DNA from: JBFWRK01 sp050248955
GTDB lineage: Bacteria; Actinomycetota; Acidimicrobiia; Acidimicrobiales; Ilumatobacteraceae
Reading direction: 5' to 3'
DNA length: 64,000 bases
NCBI GenBank assembly: GCA_050248955.1
Contig: JBFWRK010000023.1
Location: 1 to 64,000 of the forward strand
Shown one piece after another: positions 41,829 to 49,229 of the stretch. The notes under the pieces are model-generated. The model had not been told where the DNA came from. It worked only from the letters and a program-made list of their open reading frames with translations, and made no database searches. Both the position numbers and the translations under genes were made by a program. Position 1 is the first letter of the stretch, and each line of letters starts with the position of its first letter.

Positions 41829-43764
41829 GCACGAGGAGCACCTGGCCGGCATCGACCTGCTGACCGGCGGCGACCATCAGCTCGGTCACGACACCCGCCG
41901 CTGGTGCGACGATGTCGTGTTCCATCTTCATCGCCTCGATGACCATGACGAGCTGCCCCGGCACGACGGATGCGCCCACCCCGGCGGCGATGCGCACGAT
42001 CGAGCCGGGCATCGGGGCGACGAGCGAACCGGCGAGCCCCGCTTCGTCGGGCAACGGGAAGCGGGGCAGGACGGGCAACGACCAGCTGCCCTCGAGGCTG
42101 TCGACGTGCACGAAGTCGCCGGTGTTCACGGTCGAGTAGCTGCGCCGGACCCCGGCGACGCGCAGCGTCACGCGATGCGGTGTGCAGTCGACGACCGCCG
42201 CGTCGAGGGTCTCGCCGTCGACGGTGAGCTCTGCGAGCGTACGCCCGTCGCGATCGAGCCGGTAGCCGACCTCGTGGCCCCCGAGCGTCGTCGTCTGCGG
42301 CGCCGACGGCAGGTTCCGCCAGCCGGAAGGCGCGTGCGGCAGCACCGCCGCCGCGTCCCGCTCCGCGGCCTGGAGCGCGAGCGCCGCGGCGGCCAGCGCG
42401 CCAGCGCTCGGTGCGGCGCGCGCCGAGCACGGGTGCCGATCGAGGAACTGTGTGTCGATCCGGCCGGCCAGGAACTCCGGGTGGCGGAGGACCGAGACGA
42501 GCTGCTCCCGGTTCGTCTCGAGGCCGTGGATCCGGGCGCCGGCGAGCGCCGCGGTCAGCGTGCGGACGGCGTCGTCGCGCGTGTGGCCCCAGGCGATCAC
42601 CTTCGCCAGCATCGGGTCGTAGAACGGCGACACGACGGACCCCGCGACGACCCCGCTGTCGACTCGCACGTTCGGTCCGCTCGGCACCTCGAACGTGTCG
42701 AGGCGGCCGGTGTGCGGCCGGTGGCCGAGCGCGGGATCCTCGGCGTAGAGCCGTGCCTCGACGGCATGGCCGCGCAACCACGGCTGGAGTGCCTCCGGCG
42801 GCAGCGGCCTTCCCTCGGCGACCGCGAGCTGGAGGGCGACGAGGTCGAGTCCGGTGACCAGCTCGGTCACGGGATGCTCGACCTGCAGCCGTGTGTTCAT
42901 CTCGAGGAACGCGAACTCGCCCTCGTCGTCGAGCAGGAACTCGACCGTGCCCGCGCCGGAGTACCCGACGGCCCGAGCGGCGGCGACCGCGGCGTCGCCC
43001 ATCGCGGCACGCAGCGCGCGGGAGACGGCGGGCGAAGGTGACTCCTCGATGATCTTCTGGTGCCGGCGCTGGATCGAGCACTCGCGCTCGAACAAGGACA
43101 CGCAGTTCCCCTGGGTGTCGGCGAAGACCTGGATCTCGACGTGCCGGCCGCCATCGACGTAGCGCTCGAGGAACAACGTGCCATCGCCGAACGCAGCCTC
43201 CGCCTCACGGCTCGCGCTGAGCACGGCGTCCTCGAGATCGTCGACGTGGCGCACGACGCGCATGCCCCGACCGCCGCCGCCCGCCGATGCCTTGACGAGG
43301 AGCGGGAACCCGACCCGCTCTCCGGCGGCGAGGAGCTCCGCCCGGTCGAGACCGCTGACGAGCGCATCGCGCAGCACCGGCACGTTCGCCGCACGCATGC
43401 GATCCTTCGCGACGATCTTGGAACCCATCGACTCGATGGCGGCCGGCGGCGGCCCGACCCAGACGAGGCCGGCGTCGATCACGGCGCGGGCGAAGGTCGC
43501 CGACTCCGAGAGGAAGCCGTAACCGGGGTGCACCGCGTCGCAGCCGGTCCACTTCGCGGCGTCGACCAGGAAGTCGATCCGCAGGTAGGTGTCGGCGGGT
43601 GCGTTGCCCGGGAGGCGGACGGCGAGGTCGGCCTCGGCGACGAACGGCATGTCGGCGTCGGCGTCGCTGTGGACCGCCACCGTCTCGATGCCGAGCGAAC
43701 GGCACGTGCGGATGATGCGGCGGGCGATCTCGCCACGGTTGGCGATGAGCAGTCGGCTGATCAC
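41806..43764 (-). CDS. Acyl-CoA carboxylase alpha subunit (biotin carboxylase plus BCCP)
   Basis: The 652-residue protein has biotin carboxylase motifs (LLIANRGEIARRIIRT, ASAGGGGRGMRVV, FLEMNTRLQVEHPVTE), a linker domain of ~120 residues and a C-terminal biotinyl domain with the modified lysine Lys613 in EAMKMEHD. The length and the BC-BT-BCCP layout match 3-methylcrotonyl-CoA or propionyl/acyl-CoA carboxylase alpha (AccA1 type) rather than AccC. It begins at a GTG only 4 nt after the beta-subunit stop. The neighbourhood (beta subunit, enoyl-CoA hydratase) favours leucine-type catabolism. Confidence 0.94.
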   Translation of the reverse strand: MISRLLIANRGEIARRIIRTCRSLGIETVAVHSDADADMPFVAEADLAVRLPGNAPADTYLRIDFLVDAAKWTGCDAVHPGYGFLSESATFARAVIDAGLVWVGPPPAAIESMGSKIVAKDRMRAANVPVLRDALVSGLDRAELLAAGERVGFPLLVKASAGGGGRGMRVVRHVDDLEDAVLSASREAEAAFGDGTLFLERYVDGGRHVEIQVFADTQGNCVSLFERECSIQRRHQKIIEESPSPAVSRALRAAMGDAAVAAARAVGYSGAGTVEFLLDDEGEFAFLEMNTRLQVEHPVTELVTGLDLVALQLAVAEGRPLPPEALQPWLRGHAVEARLYAEDPALGHRPHTGRLDTFEVPSGPNVRVDSGVVAGSVVSPFYDPMLAKVIAWGHTRDDAVRTLTAALAGARIHGLETNREQLVSVLRHPEFLAGRIDTQFLDRHPCSARAAPSAGALAAAALALQAAERDAAAVLPHAPSGWRNLPSAPQTTTLGGHEVGYRLDRDGRTLAELTVDGETLDAAVVDCTPHRVTLRVAGVRRSYSTVNTGDFVHVDSLEGSWSLPVLPRFPLPDEAGLAGSLVAPMPGSIVRIAAGVGASVVPGQLVMVIEAMKMEHDIVAPAAGVVTELMVAAGQQVDAGQVLLVLSTEPAA

Positions 43765-43768
43765 GTCG

Positions 43769-45373
43769 TCACATCCTGAACACGCCGAAGCCGCTGCCGT
43801 GGCGACCTTCGACGGCGTTGCCGTGGATCGCCGAGAGGCACATGCCGAGCACGGTGCGGGTGTCGCGGGGGTCGATGATGCCGTCGTCGTAGAGCTTGCC
43901 GGTCATGAACAAGGCGGTCGACTCGCTGTCGATCTGCTGCTCGACCATCGAACGCATCGCCGCGTCGGCGTCCTCGTCGAACGGCTTGCCCATCGACACC
44001 GCCGACTGCCGGGCGACGATCGAGAGCACGCCGGCGAGCTGCTGCGGCCCCATCACGGCAGAGCGGGCGTTGGGCCAGGCGAACAGGAAGCGGGGGCCGT
44101 ACGCCCGCCCGCACATGCCGTAGTTCCCAGCGCCGTACGACGCGCCCATGTTGACCGTGAGGTGGGGCACGGAGGAGTTCGTGACGGCGTTGATCATCTT
44201 CGCGCCGTCCTTGACGATGCCCCGCTGCTCGTAGTCCTTACCCACCATGTAGCCGGTCGTATTCTGCAGGAACACGAGCGACGTGTCGGTCTGGTTGGCG
44301 AGCTGGATGAACTGCGCGGCCTTCTCGCTCTCTTCGTTGAAGAGCACGCCTCGGTGATTCGCGAGCACACCGACGGGGTAACCGTGGATCTCAGCGAAGC
44401 CGGTCACGAGTGACGGACCGTAGAGCGGCTTGAACTCGTCGAACTCTGAATCGTCGACGACGCGGGCGAGCACGTCGCGCGGGTCGAACGGGATGCGCTG
44501 GTCGGCGGACGGGATGCCGAGGAGCTGCTCGACGTCGGAGCGCGGCGCCCGCCCGGCGCCACGCGGCGCCGGACCGTGCTTGACCCAGTTGAGGCGGCGC
44601 AGGATCTGACGACCGAGGCGGATCGCGTCGAGCTCGTCGAGGGCCATGTAGTCGGCGAGGCCCGAGATGCGAGCGTGCATCTCCGCACCTCCGAGGCTCT
44701 CGTCGTCGCTCTCCTCGCCCGTCGCCATCTTGACGAGCGGCGGTCCGCCGAGGAACACCTTCGCCCGCTCCTTGACCATGACGACGTAGTCGCACATCCC
44801 GGGGACGTACGCCCCGCCCGCTGTCGAGTTGCCGAAGACGAGCGCGACGGTCGGGATGCCGCGGGCGGAGAGGTCGGTCAGGTCGCGGAAGCCGCGGCCG
44901 CCCGGGATGAAGATCTCGGACTGGGTGGGCAGGTCGGCGCCGCCCGACTCGACGAGGTAGATCGTGGGCAGCCGGTTCTCACGCGCGATCTCCATTGCCC
45001 GCAGCGACTTGCGCAACGTGAACGGGTTCGACGCTCCGCCCCGCACGGTGGGGTCGTTCGCGACGATGAGGCACTCGACGCCCTCGACGACGCCGACACC
45101 GGTGACGATCGACGCGCCGACGGTGTAGGCCGACCCCCATCCGGCGAGCGGCGAGAGCTCGAGGAAGGGCGAGTCGCGATCGAGCAACGCCTCGATCCGC
45201 TCGCGGGCGAGGAGCTTGCCGCGGGCGCGGTGGCGCTCGACGTACTGCGGCCCGCCGCCCCCGCTCGCGAGGGCGTGCTGGCGCTCGAGCTCGTCGAGCA
45301 GCTCGAGCATCGACGCTCGATTGGCGCGGAAGCCTTCGCTCGTGTCGTCGACGCGGTCGGGGAGGACGGGCAT
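43769..45373 (-). CDS. Acyl-CoA carboxylase beta subunit (carboxyltransferase, methylcrotonyl-type)
   Basis: The 534-residue carboxyltransferase has the N-half motif VANDPTVRGGASNPFTLRKS, IYLVESGGADLP, GNSTAGGAYVPGM and VFLGGPPLVKMATGE, and the C-half motif GVLANHRGVLFNEESEKAAQF, NTTGYMVGKDYEQRG and MGASYGAGNYGMCGRAYGP (each under 20 residues apart in the protein). Those features are those of methylcrotonoyl-CoA carboxylase beta subunits. It transfers CO2 from carboxybiotin to the acyl-CoA. The ATG at 45373 overlaps the stop of the hydratase gene (TGATG); an in-frame upstream start at 45406 is less likely. Confidence 0.93.
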   Translation of the reverse strand: MPVLPDRVDDTSEGFRANRASMLELLDELERQHALASGGGGPQYVERHRARGKLLARERIEALLDRDSPFLELSPLAGWGSAYTVGASIVTGVGVVEGVECLIVANDPTVRGGASNPFTLRKSLRAMEIARENRLPTIYLVESGGADLPTQSEIFIPGGRGFRDLTDLSARGIPTVALVFGNSTAGGAYVPGMCDYVVMVKERAKVFLGGPPLVKMATGEESDDESLGGAEMHARISGLADYMALDELDAIRLGRQILRRLNWVKHGPAPRGAGRAPRSDVEQLLGIPSADQRIPFDPRDVLARVVDDSEFDEFKPLYGPSLVTGFAEIHGYPVGVLANHRGVLFNEESEKAAQFIQLANQTDTSLVFLQNTTGYMVGKDYEQRGIVKDGAKMINAVTNSSVPHLTVNMGASYGAGNYGMCGRAYGPRFLFAWPNARSAVMGPQQLAGVLSIVARQSAVSMGKPFDEDADAAMRSMVEQQIDSESTALFMTGKLYDDGIIDPRDTRTVLGMCLSAIHGNAVEGRHGSGFGVFRM

Positions 45374-46140
45374 CAGGTCTCGGGACTCCGGGGGTCTACG
45401 TGCCACCTGGGGCGGCGCTTCTCGAGGAAGGCTGCCATGCCTTCGGCCGCATCGTCCCCTTGGAACAGCGCCTCCGACAGCATCCGCATCCGCTCGAACG
45501 CCTCGTCCCGGTCGAGCTCGGGCACGGTGCGCATCAGCCGCTTCGTCTCGGCGACCGCGCGTGGCGCGCCCGCGAGGACGCCGGCGCAGAGGTCGGCGAC
45601 GATTCGGTCCACGTCGTCGACGTCACTACCGACGTGCGTGACGAGCCCCATCGACCGCGCCCGCTCGGCGTCGAAGCGCTCCCCGGTGAGGAACGGCGCG
45701 CGCAGCAGCGACGCGTTCGCCCGCCGGAGGATGGGGACGGAGATGATCGCCGGCGCGACGCCGATGCGCACCTCCGTGAACGCGAAGTCGACCGCCGCGG
45801 CGACCACCACGAGGTCGCACGACGCCATCAGCCCGATCCCGCCCGCTCGCACCGCACCCTTCACGGAGGCGATCGTGGGCGCGTCAGCGTCCATCAGCCG
45901 CCGCATCGCGTCCACCATCGGCGACGAGTCCGGCGCGCTCGACGAGCGCTCCTTCAGGTCGGCTCCGGCGCAGAACGTGGGAGCGGTGTGGGTCAGGACG
46001 ATCACCCGCACGTCGGGCTGGGTCGCGCGGTCGAGTGCGGTCGACAGGTCGGCGAGGAGCGCTCTGCCGAGCGCGTTGCGGTTCGCCGGCGAGTCGAGCG
46101 TGATGGTCGCGACACCGGCGTCGACCTCGACGTGAACCAC
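45373..46140 (-). CDS. Enoyl-CoA hydratase/isomerase (crotonase) family
   Basis: The 255-residue crotonase-fold protein has an oxyanion hole formed by the segments HTAPTFCAGADLKE and KGAVRAGGIGLMASCD. As the first gene of an operon with a methylcrotonyl-type carboxylase it may be the 3-methylglutaconyl-CoA hydratase of leucine degradation (inference). The position of the second catalytic glutamate (TEVRIGVAP) fits hydratases. The GTG at 46140 is chosen because GGGAG lies 5 nt upstream; a GTG at 46152 would add four residues. It is divergent from the truncated ABC permease gene. Confidence 0.88.
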   Translation of the reverse strand: MVHVEVDAGVATITLDSPANRNALGRALLADLSTALDRATQPDVRVIVLTHTAPTFCAGADLKERSSSAPDSSPMVDAMRRLMDADAPTIASVKGAVRAGGIGLMASCDLVVVAAAVDFAFTEVRIGVAPAIISVPILRRANASLLRAPFLTGERFDAERARSMGLVTHVGSDVDDVDRIVADLCAGVLAGAPRAVAETKRLMRTVPELDRDEAFERMRMLSEALFQGDDAAEGMAAFLEKRRPRWHVDPRSPET

Positions 46141-46173
46141 GAGAACTCCCACGAGGCGGGGAGCGTAGCGAAG

Positions 46174-46179
46174 TAGCGT
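46174..46179 (+). promoter_or_regulatory. -10 box before the truncated permease gene
   Basis: TAGCGT lies 9 nt before the ATG at 46189 with no ribosome binding site, the leaderless pattern of this genome. Confidence 0.4.
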
Positions 46180-46188
46180 CCCGCGCCC

Positions 46189-46545
46189 ATGGGCGTGTAC
46201 GTGGCGGTCGCCAGGCAGAGCTTCCGCCGCCAGAGCACGTACCGGGCTGCGATGGTCGCCGGCATCTTCACGAACGCCGTGTTCGGTGTGATCCTCGCCT
46301 CCGTGCTGCTCGCCGCGTTCGAGGGGCGGCGTGAGATCAACGGCCTCGACGCGGTGGCGGCAGTGATGATCACCTTCATCACCCAGGGCCTGCTGCTCGT
46401 GACCGCATCGTTCGGTTGGACGGAGCTGTCGGACCGCGTGCGCACCGGCGACATCGCGACTGATCTCCAGCGACCGGTCGACGTATCGCTGTACTGGATG
46501 GCGATGTTCCTCGGCGCGAGCGCGTTCCCGATGGAGAGGAGCTGA
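46189..46545 (+). pseudogene. Truncated ABC-2 type transporter permease (N-terminal ~110 residues)
   Basis: The 118-residue product matches the start of ABC-2 permeases of about 260 residues: VAVARQSFRRQSTYRAAMVAG, two membrane segments (AGIFTNAVFGVILASVLLA; AVAAVMITFITQGLLLVTA) and the DLQRPVDVSLYWMAMFLG motif. It ends abruptly at MERS, at a palindrome GCTGACG-A-CGTCAGC (46541-46555) that contains the stop codon. The remaining four helices and the usual ATPase gene are missing. The promoter region still looks intact. I infer a deletion or insertion that removed the 3' part; residual expression would give a non-functional fragment. Confidence 0.72.
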
Positions 46546-46645
46546 CGACGTCAGCAGAGCTGCTCCGCGTCAGCGAACCAGTAGGGAGACACGTGTTTGC
46601 TGACATGTACCAGGAATCCTGACAGGGAGCACGATCGCCGACACG
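46541..46645. repeat. Palindrome-rich junction next to the truncated permease
   Basis: The stretch has three short palindromes: GCTGACG-A-CGTCAGC (46541-46555), AGCAG-AG-CTGCT (46554-46565) and CAGGA-A-TCCTG (46611-46621), plus GTTTGCTGACATGTAC. Words such as CTGACA and GTCAGC also occur in the large hairpin after glyS (54124-54188), so both may be copies of one short interspersed element. The rest up to 46819 contains nothing I can support. Confidence 0.45.
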
Positions 46646-46819
46646 AGCGACGGTGGGTGACGGGTGTTGGGTGACCATGCCGCTGACCAGGCGATGTCAC
46701 CCCCAAACGAGCCGCTCTCGACCGAACTTCACCCACCGAATCAGACACCGCACCGGCCGTCGCTGCGCGGTGGATGGGAAGTACGTGCTCCCACCGCCTC
46801 GGTTTCGGCCAGCCCGGGA

Positions 46820-47776
46820 TCAGCGCTGCGTGACGGGGAACGCCGCCACGAGCCGCTCCAGGCTGAGGCCGCTCGTCATGAGTCGCTCCTTGCGACTCTG
46901 GAGCAGGTCCTGCGCCCATGCCACGAGACCGCCGTCGCCGACTTCGATCTCCTCGCCTGCCGTCGTGGCATACAGCTTGAAGCAGACGTTCGGGTAGTAC
47001 CCGCGCGCAGCCGTGCGATCCGGCCACAGGGGTGCTGCGACGCCGTCGCGCTCGAGCTCGGCAACGACCCGGTCGATCACCGGACCATGCGTACCGCTGA
47101 AGTCCGTCAGCTTCACGGTGACCGCCGACGCCGCGACCCTCCGCACCACCGAAGCGAGCGCTCGTACATGCTCCAGCACCGCTGCGGATTCGAAGGCGAA
47201 GCTCCCGACATCCCGCCCTGCGGTCACGGCGCCGAGCAGGCTGAAGTGGGCGAACGAGCGCGGGCCGACGAACCGCTGCGCACGCACGACGCGCTGGATC
47301 GCGGCGAGGCGCACCGGTGTGCTCGATCTCCGATCATGGTCGAGGAGGTGCCTGCGCCGAACGGCCGCTTCCAGCGCGAGAGCGGCGGTCGGATCGGCAG
47401 CGACCTCGGAGGCGCGGATCGTCGTGATCACGTTGTTCTGGTGGTGCACACCGGCCATGACCGAATGCGTGCCGAGAGGCACCACGGGTGAGGGAATCAC
47501 GTGCGTGAACCGTGGAGCCGTCTCCTCGACGGCGATGTCCTCGATCGATCGGAGGTGACCGAGTTCGATGGCGGCGGGCGCCACGAACCGGTCGCGCTGG
47601 TACTGGCCGAGCACGTCGCTCGGCTGCAACCGGCCGGCACGGCGTCGGACGATCTCCATGAGCAGTGCCGTCAGGTCTGCGCCCGAGATCTGCTCACCGA
47701 GCACCGACAGGACCTCGCTCAGCTGAGGATCATCGACGAGTCGCGCCACTGCGGGGTGGAGCAGGTCACGTGCCAT
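46820..47776 (-). CDS. Class II tRNA-synthetase-like protein (HisRS/HisZ-like), function unknown
   Basis: The 318-residue protein is not a standard named enzyme. Its C-terminal part (AARGYYPNVCFKLYATTAG, EIEVGDGGLVAWAQDLL, RKERLMTSGLSLERLVA) follows the order of histidyl-tRNA synthetase motif 3 (LDYYTG.VFE, GGGRYD, GFALGLERL). The middle part (TPVRLAAIQRVVRAQRF, SFAHFSLLGAVTAGRD) fits the preceding core strands. The HisRS histidine loop and anticodon-binding domain are missing. It may be a HisZ-like regulatory subunit or a paralogue that activates another small acid. TAGCGT lies 6 nt before the ATG, so the gene is probably leaderless; 43 nt separate it from the upstream amidohydrolase stop. 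Confidence 0.55.
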   Translation of the reverse strand: MARDLLHPAVARLVDDPQLSEVLSVLGEQISGADLTALLMEIVRRRAGRLQPSDVLGQYQRDRFVAPAAIELGHLRSIEDIAVEETAPRFTHVIPSPVVPLGTHSVMAGVHHQNNVITTIRASEVAADPTAALALEAAVRRRHLLDHDRRSSTPVRLAAIQRVVRAQRFVGPRSFAHFSLLGAVTAGRDVGSFAFESAAVLEHVRALASVVRRVAASAVTVKLTDFSGTHGPVIDRVVAELERDGVAAPLWPDRTAARGYYPNVCFKLYATTAGEEIEVGDGGLVAWAQDLLQSRKERLMTSGLSLERLVAAFPVTQR

Positions 47777-47782
47777 CGGCCG

Positions 47783-47788
47783 ACGCTA
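47783..47788 (-). promoter_or_regulatory. -10 box of a leaderless transcript for the HisRS-like gene
   Basis: On the minus strand TAGCGT is 6 nt from the ATG at 47776. Confidence 0.45.
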
Positions 47789-47819
47789 CGGCTCGCCCCA
47801 CCAGGCGGCGCTGGCATTT

Positions 47820-49031
47820 TCAGGCGACGCGCGTGCCGGCCTTCCAGACCTGCTCGACCCGCGTGCCGATGTGATCGAGCTCGGCGATGCTGCCGTTGAT
47901 CACGACGAGATCGGCGAGCTTGCCCGGCTCCACGGTACCGAGCGACTCGTCGACGCCGAGGAGCCGGGCAGCCTCGAGGGTGGTGGAGCGCATGACGGCG
48001 GACGGGCTCATGCCGGCCCTTGCCATCAGGCCGAGCTCGCGCAGGTTGTCACCGTGCGGTCCGACGCCGGCGTCGGTACCCATCGCGATCTTCACGCCGG
48101 CGGCGACGGCGCGGCGCACCGCGTCGGCATGGATCTCGACGACCTCTCGTGCCTTGCGCAGCGATGCGTCGGAGATCTGCGCGCCGGCGTCGACCGACTC
48201 GATCACCCAGAGCGGGGCGCTCAGCGTCGGCACGAGCCACGTGCCGCGGTCGATCATCAGCTCGATCGCGTGGTCGTCGAGGAAGATCCCGTGCTCGATC
48301 GAACGGACACCGGCGCGCACCGCGTTCTTGATGCCGTCGGTCGCCTGCGCGTGCGCCATCACGTGGCGGCCCGCCGCGGTGGCCTCCTCGACGAGCACCG
48401 CGAGCTCGGCCGGACGGAAGTGGGCGCGGCGCGGGTCGCTGCCGACGCTGAGAACGCCACCACTCGTCGCGACCTTCAGCACGTCGGCACCGGCACGGAT
48501 CAGCTCGCGCACCTTGCGGCGCATCTCGTCCGGTCCGTCGACGATGCACGTCGGCTTGCCGGGATAGGGCGCACTGAGCAGCGGGACGTCGAAGCCGCAC
48601 GGGAAGCACTCGTCGCCGTGCCCGCCGGTCTGGCTGAGCATGTCGATCGAGATCTGCATCCGCGGCCCGGCGATCAGGCCACGCTCGACCGCCAGGCGCA
48701 CGCCGGCGTCGGCGCCGGCGGCATCGCGCACGTTCGTGATGCCGGCCTTGAGCGTCTTGCCGAGGTTCTCCGCGGCCACGAAGAAGCGGTACGAGAACGG
48801 CGTCTGCAGGTCCTTCAGGATGTCGACCCCGGAGAACATCACGTGGACGTGGCAGTCGAACAACCCCGGTGTGAGGGTGCGCCCGGACAGATCGACGGCA
48901 TGGTCGCCGTCACCGGTGCCGGGCGCGCCGACCTCGACGATCCTGCTCGCGTCGATCACCACATCCGCTGGACGGGGCTCGCTCCCGGTCCCGTCGAAGA
49001 GCACACCGCCGTGGAACAACGTCCGGATCAC
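47820..49031 (-). CDS. Imidazolonepropionase-like amidohydrolase
   Basis: The 403-residue protein is of the cyclic imidase/prolidase-like amidohydrolase group: GLFDCHVHVMFSG (metal HxH), ITNVRDAAGADAGVR, DVLKVATSGGVLS (Lys that is usually carboxylated), HVMAHAQAT, SIEHGIFLD and MGTDAGVGPHG (metal Asp), then TLEAARLLG and GTVEPGKLADLVVI. Such proteins hydrolyse dipeptides with Pro or Arg, ochratoxin-like amides or imide rings; the substrate cannot be read. The GTG at 49031 begins the family N-terminus (VIRTLFHGGVLFDG); an ATG at 49085 is possible. It is downstream of a repeat-containing spacer. Confidence 0.88.
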   Translation of the reverse strand: MIRTLFHGGVLFDGTGSEPRPADVVIDASRIVEVGAPGTGDGDHAVDLSGRTLTPGLFDCHVHVMFSGVDILKDLQTPFSYRFFVAAENLGKTLKAGITNVRDAAGADAGVRLAVERGLIAGPRMQISIDMLSQTGGHGDECFPCGFDVPLLSAPYPGKPTCIVDGPDEMRRKVRELIRAGADVLKVATSGGVLSVGSDPRRAHFRPAELAVLVEEATAAGRHVMAHAQATDGIKNAVRAGVRSIEHGIFLDDHAIELMIDRGTWLVPTLSAPLWVIESVDAGAQISDASLRKAREVVEIHADAVRRAVAAGVKIAMGTDAGVGPHGDNLRELGLMARAGMSPSAVMRSTTLEAARLLGVDESLGTVEPGKLADLVVINGSIAELDHIGTRVEQVWKAGTRVA

Positions 49032-49138
49032 GGGCTCACCGTACCGGTCAGCCCGCACCCGCCGCCCGCCCGCTTCTCTGTTCATTCGCGCGCCTCCACG
49101 CGTTCCCTGATCTCCGGCGGACACGTGGCGTCCTCGGA

Positions 49139-49229
49139 TGAGCAGAGATCGGTGCTGGGGACCTTGCTGAGCAGAGATCGGTGCTGGTGGGGAGGTTGCT
49201 GAGCAGAGATCGGGTGGTGGGGACGTCGC
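49139..49229 (-). repeat. Three tandem imperfect copies of a ~30-bp unit
   Basis: Three units begin TGAGCAGAGATCGG at 49139, 49168 and 49200, with lengths 29, 32 and 30 bp; the remainder (GTGCTGGGGACCTTGC and variants) diverges slightly. They lie between the amidohydrolase start and the DinG stop, with the last unit ending at the helicase stop codon. There are no unique spacers, so this is a minisatellite, not a CRISPR. Confidence 0.85.

Noticed and set aside
49139..49229. Possible CRISPR array
   Set aside because: The copies are directly adjacent with no unique spacers, and no cas gene is in the window.
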